A program made the translations under genes and the position numbers. Below the pieces are notes generated by a model that had not been told where the DNA came from, did no database searches, and saw only the letters and a list, made by a program, of their open reading frames with translations. DNA of 58,202 bases from Asterionellopsis glacialis (taxonomy: Eukaryota > Bacillariophyta > Plagiogrammaphyceae > Rhaphoneidales > Asterionellopsidaceae): assembly GCA_014885115.2 (NCBI GenBank), contig WKLE02000478.1, forward strand, positions 1 to 58,202, in the 5' to 3' direction. This document shows, in pieces, positions 33,356 to 44,110 of the stretch (position 1 is its first letter; each line of letters begins with the position of its first letter).

Positions 33356-36038
33356 GCGTAATGCGATTGCACTGCGAACACCTCAACGGATAGAAATTGA
33401 ACGTGACGATGCCTTGGATATATTAGCATGTTTGGTAGAACGTTCCTTAGATTTTGATGAAGAAAAGGATAAAAAATTATCATCCATATTGGAATCAACA
33501 GCAAGTAGAGATAGTGAAAATGATACAACAACAGGACATTCTACAGATGGGTCAATACCAGAGTCAGAAGGGACACGAGATGATGACAAGGCTTCTACCA
33601 TGGCTGATGCGGGTGGTGCTGATTCCAAGTTAAAAATGGTTGCCAAGGAACGTTTACGATTATTACGTGAAGATTCTGGTGCTATGAATGATATGGAAGT
33701 CATTAATGATTTACGGAGACTCAGTCAACATTATGAAAAGAAGATGATGAAGAAGAAAAGTAAAGGTGATAACAGCGATGATAATACCGATACACCACCA
33801 GCAGTCAACCATGAATCTAGAATGGAGGTTCTTGATGAATTATTACGATCCCATCAATATGCAGTTGAGATGAAACGTGCTGCCAAATCAGCATCAGCCT
33901 GGCTTCATTCTATTGATCGTTTAGATAGCAAAGATGAGGGTGAAACCTATGATGACGATACAATTCCACCATCACAATCTGAGGATAGTGCTGTAGAGGA
34001 GCGCACTGTGACACAACAGGGCAGTGAAGATACATCCGAAGTTGTTCCATCAGTTCCAGATGAGAAAATGGACCAAGTTGCACTGAAAGCCATGCTTCAT
34101 GCAGCTAGGAGAAAAATCTCAAAAATGCAACGGGAGAATGCCGAACAAAGTAAAGAATTGCAAAGCTGTCGAGCTGAAATTGGGCGATTGACTCGTCAAC
34201 GAAAGACTGAGGTGTTATTCTCTCCTAATCGTTCAATTTTTGACAATGATGATGAAGAAACGACGACATCTGAAGAAGTATCCAAGGCTGATGCAACAGT
34301 TGAAACCTTCGAAGGGATAGCAGATGATGCTAGTCCTATTCTGGAAGTTAGTGGCATTGCAAGTGAAGCAGACCTTGCTGGACTTGAACCATCTTTCTGT
34401 CTAAGTGAAACTCAAGGACAAGAACTTGAAAAGTGGGAAGGATATGCAGATGCCAAAAAGGAAGTAGTAATGTTAAAGGCATCACTCGCAAGTGCTAATG
34501 AAGTGATTGAGAGACTGTACACTGAATCAATACGAGATAGAAATGAAGGGAAAGAAGAAAAGGCAGAAGGAGCACCACCAATAGTAAAAATTGAAAACCC
34601 GGAACTTGAGAAAGAGCTTGATGAGTACAAAGAGTCCTTGAAACAAGCCATCAAGGATGTAAAGTCATCGAACTACCAGATTGAAACTGAAACAAGTCAT
34701 ATGAGTGAAAAGACTGCCAAGACATCTCCTAGTTCCAGAACGATTAATGTGCGTATGTTAGATGGTGAGAATTTTGTAACCGAATGGGACGATCTCGCTC
34801 CTCCCCTCCCACCACCTCCCGACCATGATTTACGTTCTCCAATAGTACGATCCTTGCTTGAAAGTTGGACTTCTGACCAAGCTATGCATGATTCATTACT
34901 TTCCTGGATGGACAAAGTTCTGAATGGTGCAAACCCTGAAAGTGTAGCACCCTTGACAATTTCTAGTTTGAATCATCAGATACGCGATGGTTTTTCTATG
35001 CATGTATTGCCACAGTTATTGCGACGACCAGACATCCTTGTCGAAGTAAAAACAAGAGCCCATCGAACAACCTCCTATGACATGGCAGTGACAGTCGCTT
35101 CATCAAATAAGGTCTTGTCATCAGGAGTGTCAGCAGGTGATGATCAATCCACAACCTCTTCATCTCATCATTCAAACACCTTTGGATCTCAACGCACAAG
35201 TGCCAAGCACCTTCTAGCATTTAAAGCCAACCATTCCGATCGGATGTCCGAAGTTGGAACTGGCAGTGTCGCTCATAGTGCTGTCACAGAACATATCACC
35301 AATTACGCTCGAAACGGCACCGCCAGAGGATACGACTCTGATTCCACTGGAACGGGCACAGCTGGGACGAAGGGTGTTTACTCTTCTTCCATGTTGGCTG
35401 ACGAAGGAAGTGTTGCATCTAGCATTTCTCGCGGCAGCAGTAGCCATCGCGGCGCCGTACAACAACAGGCGGGACTCATGACGACATTGGGTGGTGCCTT
35501 CGGTGGCCTCTTGTCAAGACGAAAAGTAGAATCACCTATCCTCCGTAGTTCCATGTCGGGGGAAGATCCCTTCATTGGAGGATTACGTCTACCCTCAGGT
35601 ATCTCAACTGATGCATCTGACGACGTACCACCCTTTCTTCGGCCACCGCCACCGCCACCTTCGCCAGCGAGCCACTCAGCACAAGCACCAGCCTCTCATC
35701 ATGCTACTACTGATGTTGACGACGAAGAACAACCATATCATCGTGTTGTGTCAGCACCACCTGGTAGGATTGGTGCTACTATTGTCCAATATCGTGGGCA
35801 TGCAGTTATAAGTGATGTTGCAAAGGACAGCCCTTTGTCTGGGTGGGTTTTCCCATCAGACGTCCTAATTGCCATTGATGAAGTGCCTGTAAGTGGGATG
35901 AGAGTACGCGACATCATTCAAATTTTAAATCAGAGAAAAGACCGACAACGTGCATTGAGAGTTATAAGCAGTCAATCTATGAATGAATTTACTCTCAATA
36001 CGACAACAACGTCAGAAGCTGGGACACCGAATCTTTAA
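30579..36038 (+). CDS. Giant disordered PDZ-domain protein
   Basis: The single-exon, 1,819-residue protein is mostly low complexity (Ser, Asn, Asp, Gln, Pro). It has proline runs near residue 310, a Gln run near 910-926, and several SP/TP-rich blocks (for example PRTPMTAPQTPRT). A coiled-coil segment (about 1163-1210, LKAMLHAARRKISKMQREN) is followed by charged helices to about 1370. The only clear domain is a C-terminal PDZ (about 1727-1797). It starts GRIGATIVQYRGHAVISDV and includes SPLSGWVFPSDVLIAIDEV and VRDIIQILN. PDZ domains bind C-terminal peptides, so a scaffold role is inferred; the partner is unknown. The start ATG at 30579 directly precedes the conserved-looking frame. Confidence 0.85.
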
Positions 36039-37436
36039 CTAGAAGGAAAGAAAACACGATAACAGCAACAATTGTACGAGTTCAGCACTCAGTAAATTAT
36101 AAGCAAAATAGAAAAAGATTTTATGCAGTTGCCTACTGCCAGTACTAGGACTATACAGTATCAGTAGTACCATTTTGTATCAGCTCGTGTGTGTTCACAT
36201 TTTATTTAAAAAATGTTTTTACTCAATTATAACCGTTTCGACGGGTATTCCTGCCAGTCAAGACCATCATGGAAGACGTATCTAAGTCTTATCAATAAAC
36301 CATGCACTATGGCAAATCATCATCCATGATGCATCAACTGGTCCTGTTCCTGTTCCACAATATGCTTAGTTTCATCATCTGTAAATAAACAATTATGCAT
36401 GGCTGTTTTAGAGTACCAGAGGATCTCTATGATAGATACGTGGGCATTTAGGGCATCGTAACATAACGTACGAGAACCTTTACCTACAGAGCAAGGTAAA
36501 TAGTACTACTGTACTCGTACATGGTACGTACTGTACATCGAACTTTTCCAAGCTGCTACCGATTCTACGCGCCGTACAGGATCACCCTACCAACGTCGTT
36601 TTTGGTGGGATCAGAATGTACGCGCTAGCTGCGGACGCAGACGCTGACGCTGTCGACTCCGATGAGGAGCTGGCTGGTTAATTGTAGTGTAATAACTTTA
36701 CTTAGGAATAGTGTCTAGGGGAAGATGCGCCTCTGCCACACCATTGGCAAGCGCGGGCGCCCTGGAGACCGAGTCAACAACAACAACAACAACAACATCG
36801 AATTCAAAACAAGGATAACTGGTACACTGTAAGTGCATGGTTTCATAGATATCTATGAATATTTTGTCCAAGGTATAGAGCTCTTATACCAGATACTGTG
36901 TGGATTTATGAAAGTCCCTGTGAAATATCCATTACATTCATTTTGATATTGAATAATTGACGTTACCTTTAAAATCAAATAAATATATGTGTCGTTACCT
37001 ACAACATCTACTGTTCATTGTTTTTCTTAGTAGCCGAAATATAATTAAGTACTCAAGATTTTTTTGAAATTTTTAATATGATATAAAAATCCTGAAATTA
37101 GGATGGCCGGTTCAATCAACAAAATTTATTAACAAAATGGATTTGTCCAACCTCAAAAGTATTCAAGATACATCCTGCCTTACCACACAAAGAAAGCATG
37201 TACAAAACCACCGTTGAGCATGATTGTGAGTGCCCTGTAAAGGTCTCACCGTACTAATTAGGGGTCCAACACTACTCAGCCCTTTCCTTGTGAGACTATC
37301 GTGCTCGTAACGTAGTTAGTACGCTGAACAAATACAAAAGCTCGAAAACCAGAGCAGTCTTTACAGCCACAACACAAACAACAATCCAGGAACGACCAAT
37401 TTTGCAATAGAAGAAACGTAAAAAGTTATTGCAACG
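36039..37436. other. Intergenic spacer
   Basis: No gene is seen. The spacer holds the 3' end of the PDZ gene, GTAC motifs around 36470-36540 (GTACTCGTACATGGTACGTA), a short (AAC)n run at 36777-36797 and the leader of the next gene. Confidence 0.5.
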
Positions 37437-38480
37437 ATGATATCAAATGAAGTAGACAATCCAGAGTATCTATTGAGGGAAGCAATCTCTCGAAGTACGC
37501 GAAGAAGGAGAGACTGCGATGTTGTTAGTAAAAATCCATCATGTCTTGACTCGTCGAGTGAAAAAACAAAAAATCAGGTTGTCTCCACCGATGGCAAATT
37601 AAACAAGAAAAAAGCCGACAACGGGAGAAACAACAAGGCTGGCATTGACCACGACAATAAAGTGATCCACTTATTTCGAAAATCTCAAATTAATAGCAAA
37701 AGGGTTTATTTTTTCGACCCTTTGTTTAATTGCATCCGAAAGCCCGATGAAGATGATTCGTGTCAAGAATCTTTTGAAGATTACAGCCAACGCAGCTCAG
37801 TATTCCTTTCAACTAGAAGGAAAGTTGAAGAAAAGAACAACCACGAGTTCGATATTTCTTCCTGCCCACTTACTTCCGCTTGTTCTACTGTTATGTCCGA
37901 AGAGTCTTTTGAAATTAGTGGAGGCTTTGACCGCGATCATACTGAAAGAACTGTCCGGGAAGATTTTTTTCAAGAATGCTCTTTAACAACCATAAGCACT
38001 TCAACAAAGGCTTGCCCTTCTCAAGATGAAGAGACTTGTTTGAATTACCCAATTCCTCATGAAAAAACCTCTCCCATGATCAAGGTACTCACTCATTCAA
38101 ACTGGGTACACTTTGCAAATTCAACCATGAGATATCATACAAGCGATCCACAAAAATCCTACTCACCCAATACGCCAGTCGTCATCAAAAAGGACAGAGA
38201 GAACTTCTCTTGTTATGGAGACTCAGACCCAAAATCCGAAACAAAGTCCACCACCAATGCGTGTGAGGATGATGATTCATTATTATTTGATTCAACGCCT
38301 TGTAGCAACTCTTCATCAGGACGTTCGAAAACTGTTTTCCCTATATGTTTGTCAGAGCTTCATAAAACGGAGGCTTTAGTAGGCAAAACAATCACGAAGG
38401 CTAGAAGAAAAAATATGAGATCAATCACAGATCTGGATAATGAATTCAAGATAATGAACAATAGAATGTTTGTTATATAG
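37437..38480 (+). CDS. Hypothetical Ser/Thr-rich protein
   Basis: A 347-residue frame starts with ATG. The product is hydrophilic and probably disordered, with a basic N-terminus (SRSTRRRRDC), many Ser/Thr/Asp/Glu stretches, and a basic end (TKARRKNMRSITDLDNEF). A short central block, TSPMIKVLTHSNWVHFANST, is the most protein-like part. No membrane helix, signal peptide or known domain is visible. It is likely a lineage-specific gene of unknown function, isolated between spacers. Confidence 0.6.
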   Translation: MISNEVDNPEYLLREAISRSTRRRRDCDVVSKNPSCLDSSSEKTKNQVVSTDGKLNKKKADNGRNNKAGIDHDNKVIHLFRKSQINSKRVYFFDPLFNCIRKPDEDDSCQESFEDYSQRSSVFLSTRRKVEEKNNHEFDISSCPLTSACSTVMSEESFEISGGFDRDHTERTVREDFFQECSLTTISTSTKACPSQDEETCLNYPIPHEKTSPMIKVLTHSNWVHFANSTMRYHTSDPQKSYSPNTPVVIKKDRENFSCYGDSDPKSETKSTTNACEDDDSLLFDSTPCSNSSSGRSKTVFPICLSELHKTEALVGKTITKARRKNMRSITDLDNEFKIMNNRMFVI

Positions 38481-39153
38481 TTGGAAAACTCGTAATATTC
38501 GACACCAGATCACATGTTGCCTTCTTTTGGTCCTAAATCTTTAGATACATCATTGTAGGACATTTTCCAGGGAGAATCGACTTTCAAAGTCAGAAATCAG
38601 AAGACTCGTCACGAGAAATTGATAAGTTCCAAAGTTTGTTTTCAATGATTTAAACTTGAAAATGCTTTACCACGAAACGTATCTGATTACAAATTTAAGA
38701 AAAGAAGATCCACAAATCAACCAGGAATCAAGTTTGTCTATCAAAAGGTAGACTACTACTGTTGCTGCTGCTGCTACTACTGCTACTACTAAAGTTTCAT
38801 CAATAAACTGCGCTTTTATCAAAATGAATACAAAACGAAGTACCAAATATGATTGGTACGGAAAGTGCTACAGATGTAAGGCTGAAAATATCTGACTTGG
38901 CAAACGTCTCTGATTACTTCGAAGAACGGTAATCCATAATCGAAATTAGGACTCTAAAAGTGAACCCTCCTTTTGCTTTGGTTCCGTAAATAAGGTATAA
39001 TCGAAATGAAATTTTTTTTTGGTGCCAATTAGAATAAAACAAAAAGTATAGAGAAATGCATTACACATTATGCAATATTTATAAATGTATTTAAATCCAG
39101 AAATGTTGGGGTTTCCTTATTTCTTTATGAATGGAATTATCGTTTCGTACAAA
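38481..39153. other. Intergenic spacer
   Basis: This is the gap between two convergent genes. It has a short trinucleotide patch, (GCT/ACT)n, at 38760-38792. Nothing else is recognised. Confidence 0.5.
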
Positions 39154-40645
39154 TTATTCCTTTTCTTTTGCATTATCCGTTGCTGCAGTACCTGCTCCTG
39201 CTGTTGTTGTGCCAGCCCTTGCTTGTTCTATAACTTCCGTTTGGTATCGTCGCAATTGAGATTCCAATGTTTCAGCAAGTCCACCACTTCCAGCTCCTCC
39301 GGGCATACCATGTGCAGCCAATCCACCAACCATATTGGCATCAATTTGTTGAATGGACGGTATAATTTCTGCAATCTTTTTACGATATTCAAAATCATCT
39401 GCTACAGGATTATATTCCAAATAGATACCTTCCAAACATCCACCCTGACCTGTACTTAAACTTGTCAAGGGTTCAATATCTTCAAACGATGCCACCTTAT
39501 TACTGGACAACCATAATTCTTCCAATGTTTGTAAATGTGCAAATGGTTTCGTATTGGTAATTTGATTACGACTTAAATCCAACGTGGATAACTGTGTAAA
39601 TTGCAATGCCAATCCAGTCGATTGTGATGCACCGTCATTGGTAATGCCATTATGTGCCAAATATAATTCTTCCAAGGTATCAATTTGAGATGTTAAATTG
39701 GTAATGGACGTCAATCGATTCGACTGTACGTCCAATCGTCGTAATTTTGTGAGGGACTCTAATCCTTGTATTTGATCAATTTTATTCTTGCCCATCCATA
39801 ATTCTTCTAAATTTTGCAATCCACCGAGTTCCTCCGAATCCATGACCCGAATACGGTTGGCACCTAAATCAATTTTCCTCAAGAATTTCAAATTCCCCAA
39901 TCCTGCCATGGTTTTGATTTTATTGTTTGCTAAATCTATAGTAAGAGAAGAAATGTTGAAGAATGTCAGAAAGGAGCAGAAAGAATATTAAGAGATCCTC
40001 TTTGTAAATCATTGTCAAACAACAACAAAAGGCAATGCAACGTCCATACTTACATAATTCCTTGAGGTTAGGACAAAAGCAAACAGGCTTCATATCACGA
40101 ATTACATTGTAACTCATATCCAGAGTGGTTAATGTTTTACCAGGACCACTACTACCGCCTTGTCCTTCTTCCCCATCTCCATCTAACTCTAGCAAGGCTT
40201 CAATTTGATTATCATACAATTCCAATAATTCTAATTCTTCAAATTTAGATACTCCTTCCATTTTACTTATCATATGACTACGTAATACTAATTGTTTTAA
40301 CTTGGGGTTGCAATGACTGTAAAGACTTTTATTGTTGTCATTCGTAGTTTCATCGGAAGACTCTTCCTCTGGACCACTCATTTTAGTTATTTTTTGTCCA
40401 GCTGTCCCCACAATGATAACTTCTTCATCCTCTTTTGAAATATCAACAACATCCCATGGATAACGAAGGGGCATTGAAGGTTCTTCACACTGTCCCTGTT
40501 GTGTCCATTCTAAAGGAAGTGGAGGTGGTCGTACAACTTGTCTTGTGGATGATTTTTCTTCTTCCTTTTCTTTCTCCTCCTCCTCTTGCTTTTCTTCTGC
40601 AGGAGGAGATGCTGGTGGGTCAGATGATACTTCTTCTTCTGACAT
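39154..40645 (-). CDS. SDS22: Protein phosphatase 1 regulator SDS22 (leucine-rich repeats)
   Basis: Two exons (40645-40054 and 39935-39154) are joined across a 118-nt intron (GTAAGTATGG...CTTACTATAG), giving 457 residues. The junction rebuilds a perfect repeat, LKELYLANNKIKTM. An acidic N-terminus (about 1-130) is followed by roughly ten SDS22-type leucine-rich repeats, such as LRKIDLGANRIRVM and LEELWMGKNKIDQI. The LRR cap YLEYNPVADDFEYRKK comes next, then a Gly/Ala-rich tail. SDS22 (PPP1R7) binds the catalytic subunit of PP1 and controls its assembly and mitotic activity. The start chosen is MSEEEV at 40645. An upstream in-frame ATG at 40744 adds 33 residues with no family support. Divergent from the gene at 41527. 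Confidence 0.93.
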
Positions 40646-41526
40646 GATGGTCAATGCCTTTTTGCTTTCAATGTACGTTTTAGATGTAGTGCTCTTGTTG
40701 CTGTTTGTGTCGTGTCGAAAGATATCGAAAACAAAAAAAGACAATGATACTCTCTAGACAGGCGTGCTTCTGTTGCGTGCCTTGGTAAGGTTGTGAGCTG
40801 GGATGTGGGATTCATCGTTTGCGGGCTACGAAGCTGTGCATTTTTTCTTTGATGCGGCAGAGTTCTCATCGGACATTGGACAGACTCTTGAATAGCTCTC
40901 TTGAATCCCGGTGTGTACCTGGTACGGTATGGTTAGTCAGCGAGACTGGGGTACCGGTACCTGGTACTTGTTCCTTCAGTGTACCAAGGTACGAGTACCT
41001 AGGTACTAGTTAGAAGTAGTTTCGTAATTGGGTAGGACCAAAAGGTCCCTGTAACGGTACCCGTACCAGGAACGAGAGGTACCTGGGCACACGGGTACTG
41101 TACTCGTACCATTGTACCCCTGGTAGGTACCAGGTACGGTTTTTCTTGCTGTTGAACGTTGAACGTGCATATTATGAAGATGCAAAGCACAGTGTCAATG
41201 CGTCAAAGAAAAAACGTTAACAAGACTCGATCTATCAATCACAAACTGCAAGTGCAAACACAGACGCACCTGTTTCCGCATTTTCACACAGTATTTTGGG
41301 AACCGAAGACGCAGAAAGGAATCTTTTCTTTCTTTCGTACATACATAGAACGAAAGGCGGTTGAAGATACAGATGCCTCTCTCACAAAAAAGATTGAAAA
41401 AACACAAATCGAGAAAATTCAATCCACTAGCGTGAATCTGATAGAATCAATTTGTTACAAGACAGCAGTAAGAAGAAGTTGTCAAGGACATTGCAATATA
41501 TAGAAGAAACAAAACAGTTCGTCGTC
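40646..41526. other. Divergent region with the densest GTAC cluster
   Basis: This gap lies between SDS22 and the gene at 41527. The segment 40916-41140 has 18 GTAC tetramers in about 225 bp, many within GGTACC or GTACCAGGTAC. No gene is seen. Confidence 0.65.
40916..41140. repeat. GTAC/GGTACC cluster
   Basis: Eighteen GTAC tetramers occur in about 225 bp, often as GGTACCGGTACC, GTACCAGGTAC or GTACTGTACTCGTACC. At random, about one would be expected in this length. The cluster is low complexity but not a simple tandem repeat. Confidence 0.85.
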
Positions 41527-41973
41527 ATGGAGAAACAATACAACCCGGAAAGGTCCATACGGGCCTCATCTCACTCTCGTAAACTTTACCAAGAAGAAAA
41601 AGAGGAAGGGGCAATGATGAGGAAGAAACGAGTATCTTTTGGTAGAGTTGCCATTCGAGAATATGAACGTGACTTGGGCGATAACCCATCTGTAGATTGT
41701 GGTCCACCAATTGCTATTGGGTGGAGATACAGCCCTTCACACAATCATTCCGTAGAAGAATATGAGTCCATTCATCCGTCACAGAAGCGAAAGTCACAAC
41801 GCGAATTGGCCCTACCTGCTGGAAGGCGATACAGCATTCTTCTCAATGAATGCCATGTTCCCATGCGAAGAATGAAGGAAGTCCTCAAGGAAATCAAAAC
41901 TATCAAAGATAGCCGTGATCGAGAATCAGTTCATGCAGAAACATTTTTTAGAAGAACCCAAGCAGTCAACTAG
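41527..41973 (+). CDS. Small protein with VSFG...GDNPSV..GPPI motif
   Basis: The 148-residue protein starts at ATG 41527; upstream in-frame codons contain no ATG. A conserved-looking core lies at residues 35-68: [19 protein letters not shown], then [15 protein letters not shown]. This V.FG.V.IREYER.LGDNPS..GPPI..GW.Y pattern matches, from memory, a motif repeated in many short diatom proteins of unknown function. The rest is basic and helical ([19 protein letters not shown]). There is no signal peptide or membrane segment. Function unknown. Confidence 0.7.
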   Translation: MEKQYNPERSIRASSHSRKLYQEEKEEGAMMRKKRVSFGRVAIREYERDLGDNPSVDCGPPIAIGWRYSPSHNHSVEEYESIHPSQKRKSQRELALPAGRRYSILLNECHVPMRRMKEVLKEIKTIKDSRDRESVHAETFFRRTQAVN

Positions 41974-42558
41974 ACCTTTGGCTCTACTGGAACATGGAAA
42001 ACAACAGTGGGTAATTCGTATTTCGGCAGACACGCGTTGTTGCTCCGACTTTGTCTACGTGTTCTTGGTAGTCGGGGGCAGGGTTTAGCGAATTTCGATA
42101 CCTGGCATGGTACAACTGCGTTACTTCTAGAAACACAATGTATATTTCACTAGAGGTTTTTTACAGCAAGGACAAAAATAAAAATACCTTCAAACTGTGA
42201 ATTATAAATTGATACACTCCTCAAATTTCTGTACTTCGTGTCTTCATGCCGCCCATAATATAAGCAGAGGGAAATGCTGCACCTTGAAGATACCGAAATC
42301 TGCCGGTTGCGGGCGTGTAAAAAACCTGAATTATGTATGTAGAATAATATGTATTACAATAACAATTGATCTTAAATCGTAGAGTGTACTATTTCAATTT
42401 GCATTTGAATATTGTGAGGTTGCTTTTATGTGGAGAGTTGGTGATACAATGGCACCATTGGTGGATTTTTCTTTTGTGCTAATGCTGCATACTGTACTCA
42501 TGACTTATCTGTACGAGCTCCGTCAAACACAGATCTTTGCCCCCTCTTCAGAGGAGGA

Positions 42559-42583
42559 GTGTGTGTGTGTGTGTGTGTGTGTG
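42559..42583. repeat. (GT)n microsatellite at the gap edge
   Basis: About 12 GT dinucleotides run directly into the 30-N gap, so the true repeat length is unknown. The gap was probably left because of this repeat. Confidence 0.95.
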
Positions 42584-42613
42584 NNNNNNNNNNNNNNNNN
42601 NNNNNNNNNNNNN
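42584..42613. other. Assembly gap (30 Ns)
   Basis: Thirty undetermined bases follow a (GT)n repeat. The real gap size is unknown. Confidence 1.
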
Positions 42614-42908
42614 GGCACATTCTGCTCTTGACGGATGTCGTTCATTTCCCTTCCCTTGCATTATGAGCTGGAGGGGAATGTTGCACCATCAAAATAGCCA
42701 AACCAATAAATTGCAAACTGTTGAAAAAAGTTTTCTTAATGTACTCGTACAGTAATATGTAATAAACACAATTTCGAATATTATGAAGTTGTTTTATGTA
42801 GAGAGGTGGTGATACGATATCACCAACCACTTTGTGCTACTGTTGTAGACTGTAATCATGAATTATACTTGCATTTTTCCTCCCGTTATATCTCCCTTTA
42901 TTATTTAT

Positions 42909-42948
42909 TATCCCTCTTTTTTCTCGAGGAATTCAAACGAGTGCCCCC
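42909..42948. repeat. Dispersed repeat copy 1
   Basis: This copy shares TATCCCTCTTTT and a 26-base identical block, CTCGAGGAATTC through GAGTGCCCCC, with 46606-46653. The orientation is the same and the copies are 3.7 kb apart. Confidence 0.85.
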
Positions 42949-42977
42949 AATTGTTGGATGCTCGCCTTATTTTTTGT

Positions 42978-43775
42978 CTACTGAAAACAAAGACATCTTG
43001 ATAACCAACCACTCTTCTGATTACGTTCTGGAATTTCGTGGTGTGTTTTGGCATCACTTACGTTGAATAGGCTATCAGTCAATATTTGTGATGATTCGTT
43101 GCTACTATTTGTAGCCGTAGTACAGAGAGACGGTTTGGTAGAATATTCTACTGATTCGACACAATCATTCTTTCCTTTGTTGGTATCATCTGTTAAGACT
43201 AAGCATGCGTTACATTCGTCTGGACGACAAAAATTCCATCCAAAGGCGGCATCGTAAATCATTTCTGCAACATCTCTTGAAGTTGATTTTATATCTCTCA
43301 AGTCTTCACCTTGGTTTAGAGTTAACGAACCATCTCCGTCAGTGAAGCTATGTCGAAGTGAAACAGAAATATCAACAGTTTCGACTTCGTCATCAAAATA
43401 CGATATAGCGGATATGTCCAGGATTGAATTGGTGCCCGATGTTTCGAACCTTCTACGTGAAGAGGATCGTGTTCGCAAAGTTTCACTGACATTCAAAGAG
43501 GAAGCTTCGGATTGTTTTGAATGTTCCAAAGTAACATTTCCTTGATTATTTTCAGATAACCATTGGTGAACGTCAGCCCAATCTAAAGACATATTGAAAT
43601 GACTTTCGTCCTTGAAAAGATCAACTGAGTCGTCTTCAAACAAATAATTCGTACCATTTGTTGGCGAAGCATGTTCACTTGTACAGGTATCGAATGTAGG
43701 TGCGTTTATCAACATAGACGATGAAAGATTTTGCTTTTTGCTCTCTATTACTTTGTGTTCAGGGGCAGGTGCCAT
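42978..43775 (-). CDS. Hypothetical acidic Ser-rich protein with possible retained intron
   Basis: The true ATG (MAPAPEH) is at 43775 and gives 265 residues. The product is Ser/Thr/Asp-rich with no known domain. The most ordered part is around SRDVAEMIYDAAFGWNF. The last 27 codons (42981-43061) look like an intron. They start GTAAGTGATG, end TTTGTTTTCAG, are 81 nt long (in frame), and sit directly before the TAG stop. Spliced, the protein ends DSLFN. Unspliced, it ends in a basic, Cys-containing tail, GWLSRCLCFQ. Both forms use the same stop codon. Function unknown. Confidence 0.55.
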   Translation of the reverse strand: MAPAPEHKVIESKKQNLSSSMLINAPTFDTCTSEHASPTNGTNYLFEDDSVDLFKDESHFNMSLDWADVHQWLSENNQGNVTLEHSKQSEASSLNVSETLRTRSSSRRRFETSGTNSILDISAISYFDDEVETVDISVSLRHSFTDGDGSLTLNQGEDLRDIKSTSRDVAEMIYDAAFGWNFCRPDECNACLVLTDDTNKGKNDCVESVEYSTKPSLCTTATNSSNESSQILTDSLFNVSDAKTHHEIPERNQKSGWLSRCLCFQ

Positions 43776-43909
43776 TTTCGATCTTCGCTGCTCTTTCAAT
43801 AGAGTCTATACTGTTTTATCCCTTTCTATCATCTATCTACGCTCTACCTTAAAAAATATGAGAGAGAAGAACGAAAGTAACAATGGAATTTGAATTCTTC
43901 CTCGTTATA

Positions 43910-44110
43910 CCAGGTACGCATATCCCAGCTAAATGATACTGGTAGGTCCCTTCTAGGTCGCGTACCGGTTACCTGGTACCTAGGCGGGGGGTTACCAGCA
44001 GATACCAGTAGTAAGTAGGAATACATTTACCTACGAGGGTAAGATGTACCAGGTACCTTGTAAAGGTAGGACCTCTAGCTGGTACCGGGTAGAGGTCATA
44101 CCTGTACCTG
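43910..44110. repeat. GTAC/GGTACC cluster
   Basis: At least eight GTAC tetramers occur within about 200 bp, including ATGTACCAGGTACC and CTGTACCTGGTACCAGG, interleaved with GGTA/TACC half-motifs. The cluster lies just upstream of the minus-strand gene starting at 43775. Confidence 0.8.

Larger units (their letters stand above)
42255..42862. repeat. Diverged direct duplication flanking the gap
   Basis: Copy A (about 42255-42505) and copy B (about 42657-42862) share ordered blocks: GAGGGAAATGCTGCACC versus GAGGGGAATGTTGCACC, then ATATTGTGAGGTTGCTTTTA versus ATATTATGAAGTTGTTTTA. These are followed by TGG/TGT-type TATGT.GAGAG.TGGTGATAC and later TTTGTGCTA. The copies are offset by about 400 bp. 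Confidence 0.75.
41974..42977. other. Repeat-bearing spacer with assembly gap
   Basis: No gene is seen. The spacer contains two diverged copies of one segment (42255-42505 and 42657-42862) on either side of a (GT)n tract and a run of 30 Ns. Confidence 0.6.

Noticed and set aside
4925..40645. Mitotic gene cluster (kinesin-7, SKA1-like, SDS22)
   Set aside because: The genes are far apart, on mixed strands, with unrelated genes between them; co-location is probably chance.
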